From positions 992,001 through 1,056,000 of the forward strand of contig NZ_JAQZCH010000002.1 in the NCBI RefSeq assembly GCF_028737325.1: a stretch of 64,000 nucleotides of DNA. Direction: 5' to 3'. The number at the start of each line of letters is the position of its first letter. Position 1 is the stretch's first letter. The notes beneath the pieces are model-generated. The model was not told where the DNA came from. It did not search any database and saw only the letters and a program-made list of their open reading frames with translations. The DNA is from Microbacterium thalli. Lineage in GTDB: Bacteria > Actinomycetota > Actinomycetes > Actinomycetales > Microbacteriaceae. Shown here piece by piece: positions 34,971 to 46,558 of this stretch. Position numbers and translations under genes: made by a program.

Positions 34971-36007
34971 GCTGGCTCGACGGAGGCGACGACGAGCTCG
35001 ACGAGCAGTACGACGAGGCCGACTTCCGGACCCGCCCGAACCCCAAGGCGAACCGTCCCCGCACCAAGCGCCGCCCGGCGCACGCCGACGCGCGCATCGC
35101 TCGCGTGCTCGGCGTTGACCGCGGCCGCTACACCGTCCTGATCGACGAGGACGGACCCGACGAGCACTCCACGCTCGCGGTCCGCGCGCGCGAGCTGCGA
35201 CGCCAGCCGATCGTCACGGGCGACCGTGCCCGCGTCGTCGGCGACGTGTCGGGCGACGAAGGCACGCTGGGCCGCATCGTCGGCATCGAGCCCCGCACGA
35301 CGCTGCTCCGGCGCAGCGCAGACGACACCGACCAGGTCGAACGCATCGTCGTCGCTAATGCCGACCAGATGGTCATCGTCGTCGCCGCGGCGGATCCCGA
35401 ACCGCGCCCCCGACTGGTCGACCGCTACCTCATCGCCGCGCTCGATGCCGGCATCCGTCCGCTGCTCGTGGTGACCAAGACCGACCTCGCCGATCCGGCG
35501 GAGTTCCTCGCGCACTTCGAGGGCGTCGATGACCTCGATGTGCTGCTGAGCGGGCGCGGACAGATGCCCGTCGACGAACTCGGCGCGAAGCTGGTGGGGC
35601 ACGCGAGCGTGTTCGTCGGCCACTCCGGCGTCGGCAAGTCGACGCTCGTGAACGCCCTCGTGCCCACCGCGGCACGTGCCACCGGTCACGTCAACGAGGT
35701 CACCGGGCGCGGTCGCCACACGTCGAGTTCGACGGTGTCGCTGCGCTACGTGAGTGCGGAGGGGCGCGGTTGGGTCATCGACACCCCGGGTGTGCGTTCC
35801 TTCGGCCTCGGCCACGTGCAGCCGCAGAACATCCTCGCGGCCTTCACCGACCTCGCCGCCGTCGCCGAGGAGTGCCCACGCGGGTGCACCCACCTGCCCG
35901 ACGCGCCCGATTGCGCCATCGTCGAAGCCGTCGCCGACGGCCGCCTGGGCGAGCGGGGCGCGGCGCGCCTCGATTCGCTCCAGCGTCTGCTCAGCACCTT
36001 CGCCTGA
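34967..36007 (+). CDS. rsgA: Ribosome small-subunit-dependent GTPase A
   Basis: 346-residue circularly permuted GTPase that aids late 30S maturation. Order of motifs is G4 (TKTD), G1 (GHSGVGKST) and G3 (DTPGVR), as in RsgA/YjeQ, after an N-terminal OB-fold. The zinc-binding end C-x4-C-x-H-x5-C appears as ECPRGCTHLPDAPDC. The N-terminus is unusually acidic (DGGDDELDEQYDEADF). GTG start overlaps the aroA stop; aroA-rsgA coupling is common in Actinobacteria. Confidence 0.94.
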   Translation: MSWLDGGDDELDEQYDEADFRTRPNPKANRPRTKRRPAHADARIARVLGVDRGRYTVLIDEDGPDEHSTLAVRARELRRQPIVTGDRARVVGDVSGDEGTLGRIVGIEPRTTLLRRSADDTDQVERIVVANADQMVIVVAAADPEPRPRLVDRYLIAALDAGIRPLLVVTKTDLADPAEFLAHFEGVDDLDVLLSGRGQMPVDELGAKLVGHASVFVGHSGVGKSTLVNALVPTAARATGHVNEVTGRGRHTSSSTVSLRYVSAEGRGWVIDTPGVRSFGLGHVQPQNILAAFTDLAAVAEECPRGCTHLPDAPDCAIVEAVADGRLGERGAARLDSLQRLLSTFA

Positions 36008-36032
36008 CACCGGATGCCGCCGGCCCGGGCCG

Positions 36033-36038
36033 TAGGCT
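36033..36038 (+). promoter_or_regulatory. -10 element, leaderless bcp
   Basis: TAGGCT, 6 nt before the ATG at 36045. Confidence 0.6.
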
Positions 36039-36044
36039 GGTGAC

Positions 36045-36512
36045 ATGACCCGTCTCGAGCCCGGCTCCCTCGCTCCCGATTTCACCCTCGACGATCAGGA
36101 CGGCGCGGCGGTCTCGCTCACCCAGCTGCGCGGTCGGCGGGTCGTGCTGTTCTTCTACCCCGCCGCCATGACCCCGGGCTGCACCCGCGAGGCCTGCGAC
36201 TTCCGCGACAGTGTCGAGAGCCTGCGCGCCGCCGGGTTCGATGTGCTGGGCGTCTCGCGCGATGACGCGGCGAAGCTGCAGCGCTTCCGCGAGCAGGAGG
36301 GTCTCACCTACCCGCTGCTCAGCGACCCCGACCATTCGGTCCACGAGGCGTACGGCGCGTGGGGCGAGAAGATGAACTACGGCAAGACGGTCGAGGGCGT
36401 CATCCGTTCGACCTTCGTCATCGGCGCGGACGGCCGCATCGAGCACGCGCTCTACAACGTCAAGGCCACGGGGCACGTCGCCCGCGTGCGCACGCTGCTC
36501 GGCCTCGGCTGA
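36045..36512 (+). CDS. bcp: Thioredoxin-dependent thiol peroxidase (Bcp/PrxQ)
   Basis: 155-residue atypical 2-Cys peroxiredoxin that reduces H2O2 and organic peroxides. The active-site PAAMTPGCTREAC has peroxidatic Cys46 and resolving Cys51. MTPGC carries Met-Thr, whereas many Bcp proteins have KxxTPGCT; the catalytic Thr-Pro-Gly-Cys is kept. Start position follows the -10 by 6 nt. It adds to the oxidative-stress genes of this window. Confidence 0.94.
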   Translation: MTRLEPGSLAPDFTLDDQDGAAVSLTQLRGRRVVLFFYPAAMTPGCTREACDFRDSVESLRAAGFDVLGVSRDDAAKLQRFREQEGLTYPLLSDPDHSVHEAYGAWGEKMNYGKTVEGVIRSTFVIGADGRIEHALYNVKATGHVARVRTLLGLG

Positions 36513-36534
36513 GGCCCGACGGGCGCAGCCCGCG

Positions 36535-36921
36535 TCAGCGGTCGTCGCGATCGGGCGCGGCGCGGCGCGTGGCGGCCAGCAGCAGGATGAAGCCGGCGAG
36601 CCCGGGCACGGCGATGAGCACGGCCGTGCCCGGCTCGCCGTACTGGCCGGTCGCCGCTCCCAGTGCGACGGCGAGGATCAGCAGCTGAGCCACGATGCCG
36701 CCCGACCGACCCCACGACACGCGGCGCCACACCGCGACCGCGAAAGCAGCCAGCGCAGCGACGGCGATCGCGGTGAGCACGATGAGGGCGAGGGAACTCG
36801 GCACATCGAGCGTGTCACCACCGATGAGCGCAACGACCTGCCAGCCGAGGACGATCAGCAGTGTCAAGGCTTCGGCGGCCAGGACGGCGCCGGCGAATCG
36901 TTCGACGGTGGAGGACGCCAT
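36535..36921 (-). CDS. Hypothetical four-helix membrane protein
   Basis: 128-residue protein with four hydrophobic segments (about residues 10-33, 43-65, 75-96 and 100-118) and charged ends. I do not recognise a family motif; small proteins like this occur beside bcp/whiB in related genomes. The ATG at 36921 gives a sensible topology. An in-frame extension to 36990 would add a basic, low-complexity peptide. No good ribosome-binding site is seen. It is convergent with bcp. Confidence 0.65.
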   Translation of the reverse strand: MASSTVERFAGAVLAAEALTLLIVLGWQVVALIGGDTLDVPSSLALIVLTAIAVAALAAFAVAVWRRVSWGRSGGIVAQLLILAVALGAATGQYGEPGTAVLIAVPGLAGFILLLAATRRAAPDRDDR

Positions 36922-37147
36922 GGCGTGCGGCTTTCTGCTCGGGCGACGCGTCGCGGTTCTTTTCCACGGCCGACCCGCGAGCGAATCCACAGTTCACCCT
37001 TGATTCATCTGTCAGGGCTATGGGACGATAGATCAAGCCGTGTGCTCCCACAGCGAAGTGGGGCGAGCTTGCGCTCGCACACTTAACCAGGGTACCGGAC
37101 GACCCGAGTCCGGCCCGACAGAATCACCACCCCTCAAGGAGCACCAC

Positions 37148-37396
37148 ATGGATTGGCGCGACAAGTCTGCCTGCCTGACCGTCGACCCCGAACTCTTCTT
37201 CCCCGTCGGGAACACCGGTCCGGCCGTCGATCAGATCGAGAAGGCCAAGGCCGTCTGCGCCCGCTGCACCGTCACCGAGATCTGCCTGCAGTACGCCCTC
37301 GAGACCGGCCAGGACTCGGGCGTGTGGGGCGGATTGTCCGAAGACGAGCGCCGCGCGCTGAAGCGCCGCGCCGCCCGCGCCCGCCGCGCCTCGTGA
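37148..37396 (+). CDS. whiB1: WhiB1-type Fe-S transcriptional regulator
   Basis: 82-residue WhiB protein. Four cysteines at 9, 37, 40 and 46 (the latter three as C-x2-C-x5-C) bind a [4Fe-4S] cluster; GVWGG and a basic tail KRRAARARRAS complete the family. The segment DPELFFPVGN and the tail DSGVWGGLSEDERRALKRR match mycobacterial WhiB1 (Streptomyces WblE) closely, an essential, NO-sensitive partner of the main sigma factor. AAGGAG lies 6 nt upstream of the start. The ~225-bp upstream gap must hold its promoter; TTGCGC-N18-TACCGG (37069-37098) is a weak candidate. Confidence 0.94.
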   Translation: MDWRDKSACLTVDPELFFPVGNTGPAVDQIEKAKAVCARCTVTEICLQYALETGQDSGVWGGLSEDERRALKRRAARARRAS

Positions 37397-37419
37397 GCCG
37401 CGGCTGAGCCGGCTCCGGC

Positions 37420-38913
37420 TCAGCCTGCCTCGCGCTCGATGTAGCGCAGCGGGATCTCGATCGTCACCTCGGTGCCGCTGCCGACCAGCGTGTGCCAGTC
37501 GATCGTGCCGCTGAGTTCACCCTGGATGAGGGTGCGTACGATCTGGGTGCCGAGCCCGCGACCGACCTGACCCTCCGGCAGGCCGATACCGGAATCGCGG
37601 ACCTTCACTTCGAGACGTTCGTCGGAGCGATCGGCGACGATCTCGACATCCCCCTCGGTGCCCGCCAGACCATGCTCGACCGCGTTCGTGACGAGCTCGG
37701 TCAACGCGAGCGCCAGTGGGGTCGCGTACTCGCTGGGCAGAGTGCCGAACTCCCCCGACGACCGCGTGCGCGCCCGCGTGTTCGGCGCGGCCGCGACCTC
37801 GGCGACGAGCTTGAGCACCCGGGCGAACACTTCGTCGAAATTGACGTTCTGCGCGAGCCCCTCCGAGAGGGTGTCGTGGACGACGGCGATCGCCGAGACC
37901 CGGCGCATCGCCTGGGTGAGCGCGTCGCGCGCCTCTTCCGAGTGCGTGCGGCGCGCCTGGATCCGCAGCAACGAGGCCACGGTCTGCAGGTTGTTCTTCA
38001 CGCGGTGGTGGATCTCGCGGATCGTCGCGTCCTTGGTGATGAGTTCCTGCTCCTGGTGGCGGATCTCGCTGACATCGCGGCACAGCACGATCGCACCGAT
38101 GCGTGTGCCGTGGTCTCGCAGCGGGATGGTGCGCAGCGAGACCGTCACTCCGCGCGCCTCGATGTCGGCGCGCCACGGCGCCCGGCCGGCCATCACGATC
38201 GGCAGCGACTCGTCGAACTCGCGTTTGGTCGGCAGGATCGCGGTGGCGACATCGATGAGCGGCTCGCCCTCGAGCTCGTCCTCGAACCCCAGCCGGTTGA
38301 AGGCCGAGAGAGCGTTGGGGCTCGCGAAGGTGGTCATGCCGTCGACATCCAGGCGGATGAGTCCATCAGACGCACGGGGCGCGCCGCGACGCGGTGCGGT
38401 CGGGGCGTTCAGGTCCGGGAAGTCCGACGACGCCACCATGCCGAAAAGGTCGTCGGCGCAGTCGTTGAACGTGATCTGCTGACGAGACGGGGTGCGCGCC
38501 TCGCCCAGGTTCGTGTGACGGGTCAGCACCCCCACGACGCGCGCCGGGCGCCCCTCCCCCGCGCGCTCGCGGACGATCGGGACCGCGCGCACGCGCGTGG
38601 GCGTCTCTTCGAACCAGTCCGGTGAGGCCGAGTCGACGATGCGGGCCTGCGTGAACGCATCGTTGACCTGCGTGCGCCATTGCGGCCGGACGCGGTCACC
38701 GACGATGTCGCGGTAGAAGAGCGTCGCCGCTCCGCCCGGACGCGTGTGCGCGACGGCGATGAACGAGTCGTCGGAGGTCGGCACCCAGATCACGATGTCG
38801 GCGAACGCGAGGTCGGCCAGCAGCTGACCGTCGCCGGCGAGACGGTGCAGCCACTCGACGTCGGCGTCCGAGGACAGCCCCTGGGCATAGACGAGATCGC
38901 TGAGGGTCGACAC
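37420..38913 (-). CDS. pdtaS: Sensor histidine kinase PdtaS
   Basis: 497-residue soluble kinase, no membrane helices: N-terminal GAF-like domain (~1-150), PAS (~175-285), then HisKA_2 with phospho-acceptor in HHRVKNNLQTV, and an HATPase_c domain with VTNAVEHG and GIGLPEG. The first residues (STLSDLV...LLADLAFADI) match mycobacterial PdtaS, which phosphorylates the ANTAR-type antiterminator PdtaR; pdtaR is not in this window. The GTG start is 6 nt after TAGTCT. Confidence 0.93.
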   Translation of the reverse strand: MSTLSDLVYAQGLSSDADVEWLHRLAGDGQLLADLAFADIVIWVPTSDDSFIAVAHTRPGGAATLFYRDIVGDRVRPQWRTQVNDAFTQARIVDSASPDWFEETPTRVRAVPIVRERAGEGRPARVVGVLTRHTNLGEARTPSRQQITFNDCADDLFGMVASSDFPDLNAPTAPRRGAPRASDGLIRLDVDGMTTFASPNALSAFNRLGFEDELEGEPLIDVATAILPTKREFDESLPIVMAGRAPWRADIEARGVTVSLRTIPLRDHGTRIGAIVLCRDVSEIRHQEQELITKDATIREIHHRVKNNLQTVASLLRIQARRTHSEEARDALTQAMRRVSAIAVVHDTLSEGLAQNVNFDEVFARVLKLVAEVAAAPNTRARTRSSGEFGTLPSEYATPLALALTELVTNAVEHGLAGTEGDVEIVADRSDERLEVKVRDSGIGLPEGQVGRGLGTQIVRTLIQGELSGTIDWHTLVGSGTEVTIEIPLRYIEREAG

Positions 38914-38919
38914 GTTCCC

Positions 38920-38925
38920 AGACTA
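38920..38925 (-). promoter_or_regulatory. -10 element, leaderless pdtaS
   Basis: TAGTCT on the minus strand, 6 nt before the GTG at 38913. Its first three bases are the stop codon TAG of the upstream gene. Confidence 0.55.
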
Positions 38926-40128
38926 GGGGGCGGATGCCGCCACCGCGGTGCGCGCGGAACGACCGCGGCGTCTCGCGGGGTCGGGGGCCACGGCCTCGTC
39001 GACGAAGCGCCGCATCGCCGCCGGAAGGGGGCCGCGCGGGGCGAGGCGCGCGAGGGGGCGTGCCGCAAGGAGCGCGGCATCCGTCGCCCGAGGCTCCCAC
39101 GGCAGAAACCAGCTCCGATCGGCTCCGGTGTAGCGCTCGAGCGTGCGCCGCACCTGTCCGCGGGCGTCGATGCCGAGCGGGCCACCGCGAAGCTTCGTGA
39201 CCAGAACGCGGATCGGGGCGTCGCCGGCGGCGGCCCGCAGCTCAGGGTAGGCGCGCACGAAGCGCGACACCCCGACCGGGTCGGCGGCCACGACGCCTAC
39301 GACGAGATCGGCCGTCGCGAGCGCGGCGAGCGCGGCGGCGTTGCGCCGCGGGCCGTCCAGGTCGCTGACGATCTCTTCGTCGCGTTCGAGCCCGGCGGCG
39401 ACGTCGACCACGAGATCGTCGACCCAGTCCCGCTCGGCCTCGAGGGCGCCGGTGACGCGATCCGCGCTCAGCTCGGGCCAGCGGTTCGGCCGGTTGATGC
39501 CGGTGAGCACCTCGACGTCCTCGACCGGCACGGCGATGCGGGTCAGTTCCGCCGGCGTCAGCACGCCTCGCGCCGCCTGACGGCAGGCCGCCGCCAGGCC
39601 CGGACCTTCGTCGGGCACGCCCAGCGCGAGCGCCACCGACGGCGCGTGGGTGTCGGCATCGGCCAGCGCGACGCGGCGGTCGCCGCGGGCGAGCGTGTAG
39701 GCCAGCTCGATCGATACGGTGGTGCGCCCGGGAGCGCCGTGCGGTCCCCAGACGACGATTGCCCGCCCGCGCGTGAGCGGGCCCGGCAGCGCCGGCGTGG
39801 CATGGAGAGCGTCGACGGGATCGGCGTCGGCGTCGACCGTGGCGACACCGAGCGACTCGGCGAAGCGCCGATCGAGATCACGTCGGCACCGCGCCACGAT
39901 CCGTGTGCCCGAACGGTCGCACATCGTCACGAGGTCGGAGGTCAGGCTGTCGCGGTCGCCCGACACGAGGAGCACGTCGGCCCGGGTCAGGTCGTGCCCC
40001 GAGGCGGCGGCGTCGGCCGCGACGAGCGCCGCAGCGCGCGGTCCCGCGGCGAACACCACTTCGACACCGGCGGAGCGCAACCGCTGAGCGACGCGCTGTG
40101 CGTCCGGCAGCGCCAAGGCGACGCGCAT
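38923..40128 (-). CDS. CpaE/MinD-like P-loop ATPase
   Basis: 401-residue ParA/MinD-superfamily ATPase. The deviant Walker A lies in WGPHGAPGRTT; note Arg where Lys is usual before TT, and an N-terminal receiver-like region without the phospho-acceptor pattern, like CpaE/TadZ. Such proteins localise Tad pili or act as Ssd-type septum regulators in Actinobacteria, but no pilus genes are nearby. The ATG at 40128 overlaps the SAF gene stop by one base; a GTG one codon earlier is equally possible. Confidence 0.78.
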   Translation of the reverse strand: MRVALALPDAQRVAQRLRSAGVEVVFAAGPRAAALVAADAAASGHDLTRADVLLVSGDRDSLTSDLVTMCDRSGTRIVARCRRDLDRRFAESLGVATVDADADPVDALHATPALPGPLTRGRAIVVWGPHGAPGRTTVSIELAYTLARGDRRVALADADTHAPSVALALGVPDEGPGLAAACRQAARGVLTPAELTRIAVPVEDVEVLTGINRPNRWPELSADRVTGALEAERDWVDDLVVDVAAGLERDEEIVSDLDGPRRNAAALAALATADLVVGVVAADPVGVSRFVRAYPELRAAAGDAPIRVLVTKLRGGPLGIDARGQVRRTLERYTGADRSWFLPWEPRATDAALLAARPLARLAPRGPLPAAMRRFVDEAVAPDPARRRGRSARTAVAASAP

Positions 40129-40754
40129 CACAGGGCACCCGTGGGGACGACCGAGATGCTGTCGCCACGGGCGATCGCCCCGAGGGCGGCGGCGACGTCG
40201 CCTCGGTCGAGCACCAGCTCGACCGAGGCCGAGCCCGCGGCCATCACGCCCTCCGGTTCATGAACGGCACGCACCGTCGCCTCGCCGACGAGCACGCGGG
40301 GATTGTCGAAGACCCCGCTCTCGCTCTGCGGTGCATGCCAGACCTCGACGCTCGCCCCCTCGGCGAGCGCCGCCGGTAGTCCTTGAGTCACGGTCACCAC
40401 GATCGTGGTCACGCCGAGATCGTCCGGAGCCGCCACGGCCGCGGCGGGCAGGAGCTCGCCGTCGCCGATCGTGCGGGCCGCGACCGCGCCCGGCGCCAGC
40501 GAGCCCGGGGGGACGTAAGCCTCGACCTGCGACCCGAGCGCGACGTCGACCACGCGGAGGTCATCGGCCCGCAGCGGTTCGCCGACCACGATCGTGCGGT
40601 CCGCCGCGAGGACCGGGACGGTGTGTCGTGCGGCATCGACGACGAGCCAGACACCGACGATCGAGACGATCACGAGCACGACGCCGAGGAGGAAGCGGAT
40701 GTCGGCCCAGAAGGCCCGCGGACGTGCGACGGCTGCGAAGGTCATGGGCCTCAT
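40128..40754 (-). CDS. SAF-domain membrane protein (CpaB/FlgA-like)
   Basis: 208-residue protein with one N-terminal membrane helix (~18-40) and an extracytoplasmic SAF domain (VPVLAADRTIVVGEPLRADDL) like those of CpaB pilus proteins and FlgA. Start at 40754 is preferred because GAGAGGGG lies upstream at proper spacing; the frame is open to 40793. It forms an operon with the CpaE-like ATPase. With no pilin, secretin or TadA gene in the window, its function is unknown. Confidence 0.78.
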   Translation of the reverse strand: MRPMTFAAVARPRAFWADIRFLLGVVLVIVSIVGVWLVVDAARHTVPVLAADRTIVVGEPLRADDLRVVDVALGSQVEAYVPPGSLAPGAVAARTIGDGELLPAAAVAAPDDLGVTTIVVTVTQGLPAALAEGASVEVWHAPQSESGVFDNPRVLVGEATVRAVHEPEGVMAAGSASVELVLDRGDVAAALGAIARGDSISVVPTGAL

Positions 40755-40832
40755 GCTGCCCCTCTCGCCACAGAGGCGGGAATCGTTGTCCACAGGCTGT
40801 CAAGAGCACTGTCGGGCACGCCTCCCTCCCTC

Positions 40833-40838
40833 GATAAT
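40833..40838 (+). promoter_or_regulatory. -10 element, leaderless HTH gene
   Basis: GATAAT, close to the TATAAT optimum, 6 nt before the ATG at 40845. Confidence 0.6.
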
Positions 40839-40844
40839 GGGCGC

Positions 40845-41117
40845 ATGCCCGCCTCCTCCGACCGAGCGCGCTTCCTCGCGCCCTCGCAGGTCGCCGAGAT
40901 GCTCCAGATCGAGGTCGACGAAGTCGTCGCCCTCGTCGTCGAAGGCCGCCTCAGCGGTGCGCGCGTGGGGTCGCCGCCACGCTGGCGGATCGAAGCGGCG
41001 AGCATCGAGGACTACCTCGCCGCACAGGTCGAGGACGCTCGTCGATCGGCGCTGTGGCAGGAGTCGCAGCTCGCGAGCTTCCCCGAGCTCTGGGGGCAGC
41101 GACCACCCGAGCGCTGA
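40845..41117 (+). CDS. BldC/excisionase-type helix-turn-helix protein
   Basis: 90-residue DNA-binding protein with a MerR-like winged helix: LAPSQVAEMLQIEVDEVVALVVEGRLSGARVG then RWRIEAASIEDYLAAQ. This layout matches small BldC/excisionase-like regulators that are widespread in Actinobacteria. A C-terminal tail with SALWQESQLASFPELW extends beyond the domain. No phage or integrase gene is nearby, so a chromosomal regulator role is more likely than excisionase. The start is decided by the -10 position. Confidence 0.85.
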   Translation: MPASSDRARFLAPSQVAEMLQIEVDEVVALVVEGRLSGARVGSPPRWRIEAASIEDYLAAQVEDARRSALWQESQLASFPELWGQRPPER

Positions 41118-41152
41118 GCGCCCGTGTCCCCCGAACGGGCGGTCACGCGGTG

Positions 41153-41734
41153 TCAGGTGCCGAGGAGCTGCACCCAGCTCACGGCGTGGAACGGGATGAG
41201 GCGGATGCCGGCCACCGCCGCCTCTCGACGCGGGACGTCGGCCTCGTGCAACGCGAGGTCGAGATGATCTGCGCCGGCGCGATCGATCGTGCCGATGTGC
41301 ACGCCGCCGATGATCGTATGCACCCGGACGCCGCCGCGCCGACGAGCGGCATCGCGAAGCACGAACCCGAGCGTCATCCGGTCGGAGATCCGCTGCGGTC
41401 CGCCCGGGCGGACGCTTCGTGCCAGGGCGGGTCGGGCTGCGCCGAGCGCCGCGATCGCCTCGAGCGGGATGAGCGCGACGTGGGCATCGGCACCGAGCTC
41501 GACCGAGCACCAATCCGCGCCCGCGCCGGTGAGGCGCCCTCGCAGCGTCGCCGTCGGGCCGACGAGATCGATGGCGACCTCGTCGGATTGGTCCGCGAGA
41601 ACGGTGAGGCGGTCGCGGAGCGTGAGCCGCGACATCCGCAGGCGTTCGGCCTCGCTGTCGAGGGCGGCGCGCTCGGCCTCCCACTCCGAGTCGAGCTGGT
41701 GCTCCAGGTCTTCGAAGAGTCTCTCCCACCGCAC
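41153..41734 (-). CDS. Hypothetical protein, conserved-looking beta-rich domain
   Basis: 193-residue protein I cannot assign. It begins with a Glu-rich helix (LFEDLEHQLDSEWEAERAALDSEAERLRM, ~5-33) and continues with alternating beta-type segments: LTVLADQSDEVAIDLVG, RLTGAGADWCSVELG, TLGFVLRDAARRRGGVRVHTI, and ends in RLIPFHAVSWVQLLGT. No signal peptide or membrane segment. The GTG start sits 6 nt after TAACCT. It lies convergent to the HTH gene. Confidence 0.75.
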   Translation of the reverse strand: MRWERLFEDLEHQLDSEWEAERAALDSEAERLRMSRLTLRDRLTVLADQSDEVAIDLVGPTATLRGRLTGAGADWCSVELGADAHVALIPLEAIAALGAARPALARSVRPGGPQRISDRMTLGFVLRDAARRRGGVRVHTIIGGVHIGTIDRAGADHLDLALHEADVPRREAAVAGIRLIPFHAVSWVQLLGT

Positions 41735-41740
41735 GCAGCG

Positions 41741-41746
41741 AGGTTA
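41741..41746 (-). promoter_or_regulatory. -10 element, leaderless hypothetical gene
   Basis: TAACCT on the minus strand, 6 nt before the GTG at 41734. Confidence 0.5.
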
Positions 41747-41865
41747 GCGATCGGGCGGGGATGCGGCCGGGTCTATCCACATGTTGGAGGATTCTCATCC
41801 GGCCACATTCGGCAGTGTGCTTCACTCATCGGCGTCGACAGACCTGACGAGAGGAGGAGCGCGCG

Positions 41866-42306
41866 ATGACGTCGATCCCCGCCCGCGACAACCACCGGTT
41901 CCGTCGCATCACCTCGTCGCTCGATATCGCCGAGTACTTCGCCCCACAGCCGACGGCGACCGCCGACCTGCCCGACCCGGAGCCCCTCGTGCGCAACCTG
42001 ACGCGCGGGGTCCTCGAGGTACTGGCCGGGGTGCGCGAGATCGAGCAGCTCGCGCGGTGGCTCAGCGAGGACGCCTACCGGGTGCTGGTCACCCGGGCGA
42101 ACCTCTCGGCCCGCGCTCGCAGCGCCCGGCAGGTCGCGCCGGCGCGACCGGTGTACTCGATCGTCTCGGTGCGCATGTGCGAGCCCGCCGACGGCGTCGT
42201 CGAGTCGGCCGTCGTCGTCACGACGCCCACCCGCACCCGGGCCGTGGCCGTCCGGCTCGAGGGTCGTGACGGTCGCTGGCGCGCGACCTCGCTCGCGCTG
42301 CTGTGA
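41866..42306 (+). CDS. Rv3235-family protein
   Basis: 146-residue protein with the actinobacterial Rv3235-like layout: a short variable N-terminus, then a domain containing LTRGVLEVLAGVREIEQLARWLSEDAYRVL and a beta-sheet part (YSIVSVRMCEPADGVVESAVVV, RAVAVRLEGRDGRWRATSL). The function is unknown; in many Actinobacteria it is encoded close to secA, as here. GAGGAGGAG directly upstream is a strong ribosome-binding site. Confidence 0.85.
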   Translation: MTSIPARDNHRFRRITSSLDIAEYFAPQPTATADLPDPEPLVRNLTRGVLEVLAGVREIEQLARWLSEDAYRVLVTRANLSARARSARQVAPARPVYSIVSVRMCEPADGVVESAVVVTTPTRTRAVAVRLEGRDGRWRATSLALL

Positions 42307-42325
42307 GGCTTCCGGAGCCCGCGAC

Positions 42326-43549
42326 CTACTGCTTGTACGAGGCGAGGAAGTTGCCGAGGCGCTCGATCGCCTCGCTCAGCACGCGCGCCTCGGGCAGGGT
42401 GACGATGCGCAGGTGGTCGGGGTCGGGCCAGTTGAACCCGGTCCCCTGCACCAGCAGCACGTGCTCCGCGACGAGGAAGTCGTAGACGAGCTTGCCGTCG
42501 TCGTGGATCTCGTACACCTCGGGATCGAGCCGCGGAAAGGCGTAGAGCGCGCCCGCGGGCTTGTGACACGTGACCCCGGGAATGCTCTCGAGCCCGCGCC
42601 AGGCGGCATCCCGCTGTTCGTGCAACCGACCCGTCGGGGCGATGAGCCCCTCGATCGACTGCACGCCCGACAACGCGGCCTGCACGGCGTACTGGGCCGG
42701 GACGTTCGGGCACAGACGCGTCGAGGCGAGCAGCTGGATGCCTTCGAGGAAGCCCTTCGCGTGGGCCTTCGGCCCCGTGATGACAAGCCAGCCCGACCGA
42801 TACCCCGCGACGCGGTAGGTCTTCGACAGGCCGTTGAAGGTCAGGCACAGCAGGTCGGGCGCGAGCGTCGCGAGCGGGATGTGGGTCGCCTCGTCGTAGA
42901 GGATCCGGTCGTAGATCTCGTCCGAGAGCAGCAGCAGCGAGTGCTCGCGGGCGATCTCGACGATGCCCTGCAGAACCTCGCGGCTGTACACCGCGCCCGT
43001 GGGGTTGTTGGGGTTGATGACGACGATCGCCTTGGTCTGCGGGGTGATCTTGGCCCGGATGTCGTCAAGGTCGGGCTCCCAGCCCTGATCGCTGTCGCAG
43101 AGGTAGTGCACCGGCTTGCCGCCGCCGAGGCTGGTCATGGCCGTCCACAGCGGGTAGTCCGGCGCGGGGATGAGCACCTCGTCGCCCTCGTCGAGCAGTG
43201 CCTGCATCGTCATCGTGATGAGCTCGGAGACGCCGTTGCCCAGGTAGACGTCGTCGGGGTCGACGTGGGGGAAGCCCGGAACCTCTTCGTAGCGCGACAC
43301 GACCGCGCGCCGCGCAGAGAGGATGCCGCGACTGTCGCTGTACCCGTGCGCATGCGGCACCGACTCGATCATGTCGCGGACGATCTGGAACGGCGCCTCG
43401 AACCCGAAGATCGCGGGGTTGCCGGTGTTGAGCTTGAGGACGCGGTGACCGTCGGCCTCGAGTCGGTCGGCCTCGGCCAGGGCGCTGCCACGGATCTCGT
43501 AGAGGACGTCCTTGAGCTTGGATGACTGATCGAGGGTACGGCGCTTCAT
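42326..43549 (-). CDS. PLP-dependent aminotransferase (AlaA-like, class I/II)
   Basis: 407-residue fold-type I aminotransferase. The PLP lysine is in NGLSKTYRVAGYRSGW, with NPNNPTGAVYS and LLLSDEIYDRI giving the Asn and Asp/Tyr cofactor contacts. The N-terminus (LKDVLYEIRGSALAEADRLEADGHRVLKLNTGNP) resembles the AlaA/YfbQ alanine:pyruvate group rather than AspC. Likely makes alanine from glutamate and pyruvate. The start follows TATCCT by 6 nt. Confidence 0.9.
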   Translation of the reverse strand: MKRRTLDQSSKLKDVLYEIRGSALAEADRLEADGHRVLKLNTGNPAIFGFEAPFQIVRDMIESVPHAHGYSDSRGILSARRAVVSRYEEVPGFPHVDPDDVYLGNGVSELITMTMQALLDEGDEVLIPAPDYPLWTAMTSLGGGKPVHYLCDSDQGWEPDLDDIRAKITPQTKAIVVINPNNPTGAVYSREVLQGIVEIAREHSLLLLSDEIYDRILYDEATHIPLATLAPDLLCLTFNGLSKTYRVAGYRSGWLVITGPKAHAKGFLEGIQLLASTRLCPNVPAQYAVQAALSGVQSIEGLIAPTGRLHEQRDAAWRGLESIPGVTCHKPAGALYAFPRLDPEVYEIHDDGKLVYDFLVAEHVLLVQGTGFNWPDPDHLRIVTLPEARVLSEAIERLGNFLASYKQ

Positions 43550-43555
43550 CCGATC

Positions 43556-43561
43556 AGGATA
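43556..43561 (-). promoter_or_regulatory. -10 element, leaderless aminotransferase gene
   Basis: TATCCT on the minus strand, 6 nt before the ATG at 43549. Confidence 0.55.
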
Positions 43562-43609
43562 TCCGGGGGCCGAGCGGGCCGATCGACGATGCGTGGCCCG
43601 CTCGGGTCG

Positions 43610-46396
<2,787 letters not shown>

Positions 46397-46546
46397 GGAG
46401 GATCTCCATCTGTCGGGTGCGCCGACGCCACCGCCGGCCGCGCCCGCGCGCGACGCACGGGCATACGGAGCCATGTTATCGGGCCGTGACCTTTGCGTCG
46501 CCTGCGAGTGGCCGTCATTGCCGCTCCCGGCCGGCGCGGCGAGACC

Positions 46547-46552
46547 TAGGAT
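46547..46552 (+). promoter_or_regulatory. -10 element, leaderless coiled-coil protein gene
   Basis: TAGGAT, 6 nt before the ATG at 46559. Confidence 0.6.
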
Positions 46553-46558
46553 CAAGAC

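Noticed and set aside
40845-41117. HTH gene as a phage excisionase
   Set aside because: No integrase, att repeats or phage genes nearby; BldC-like regulators share the fold.
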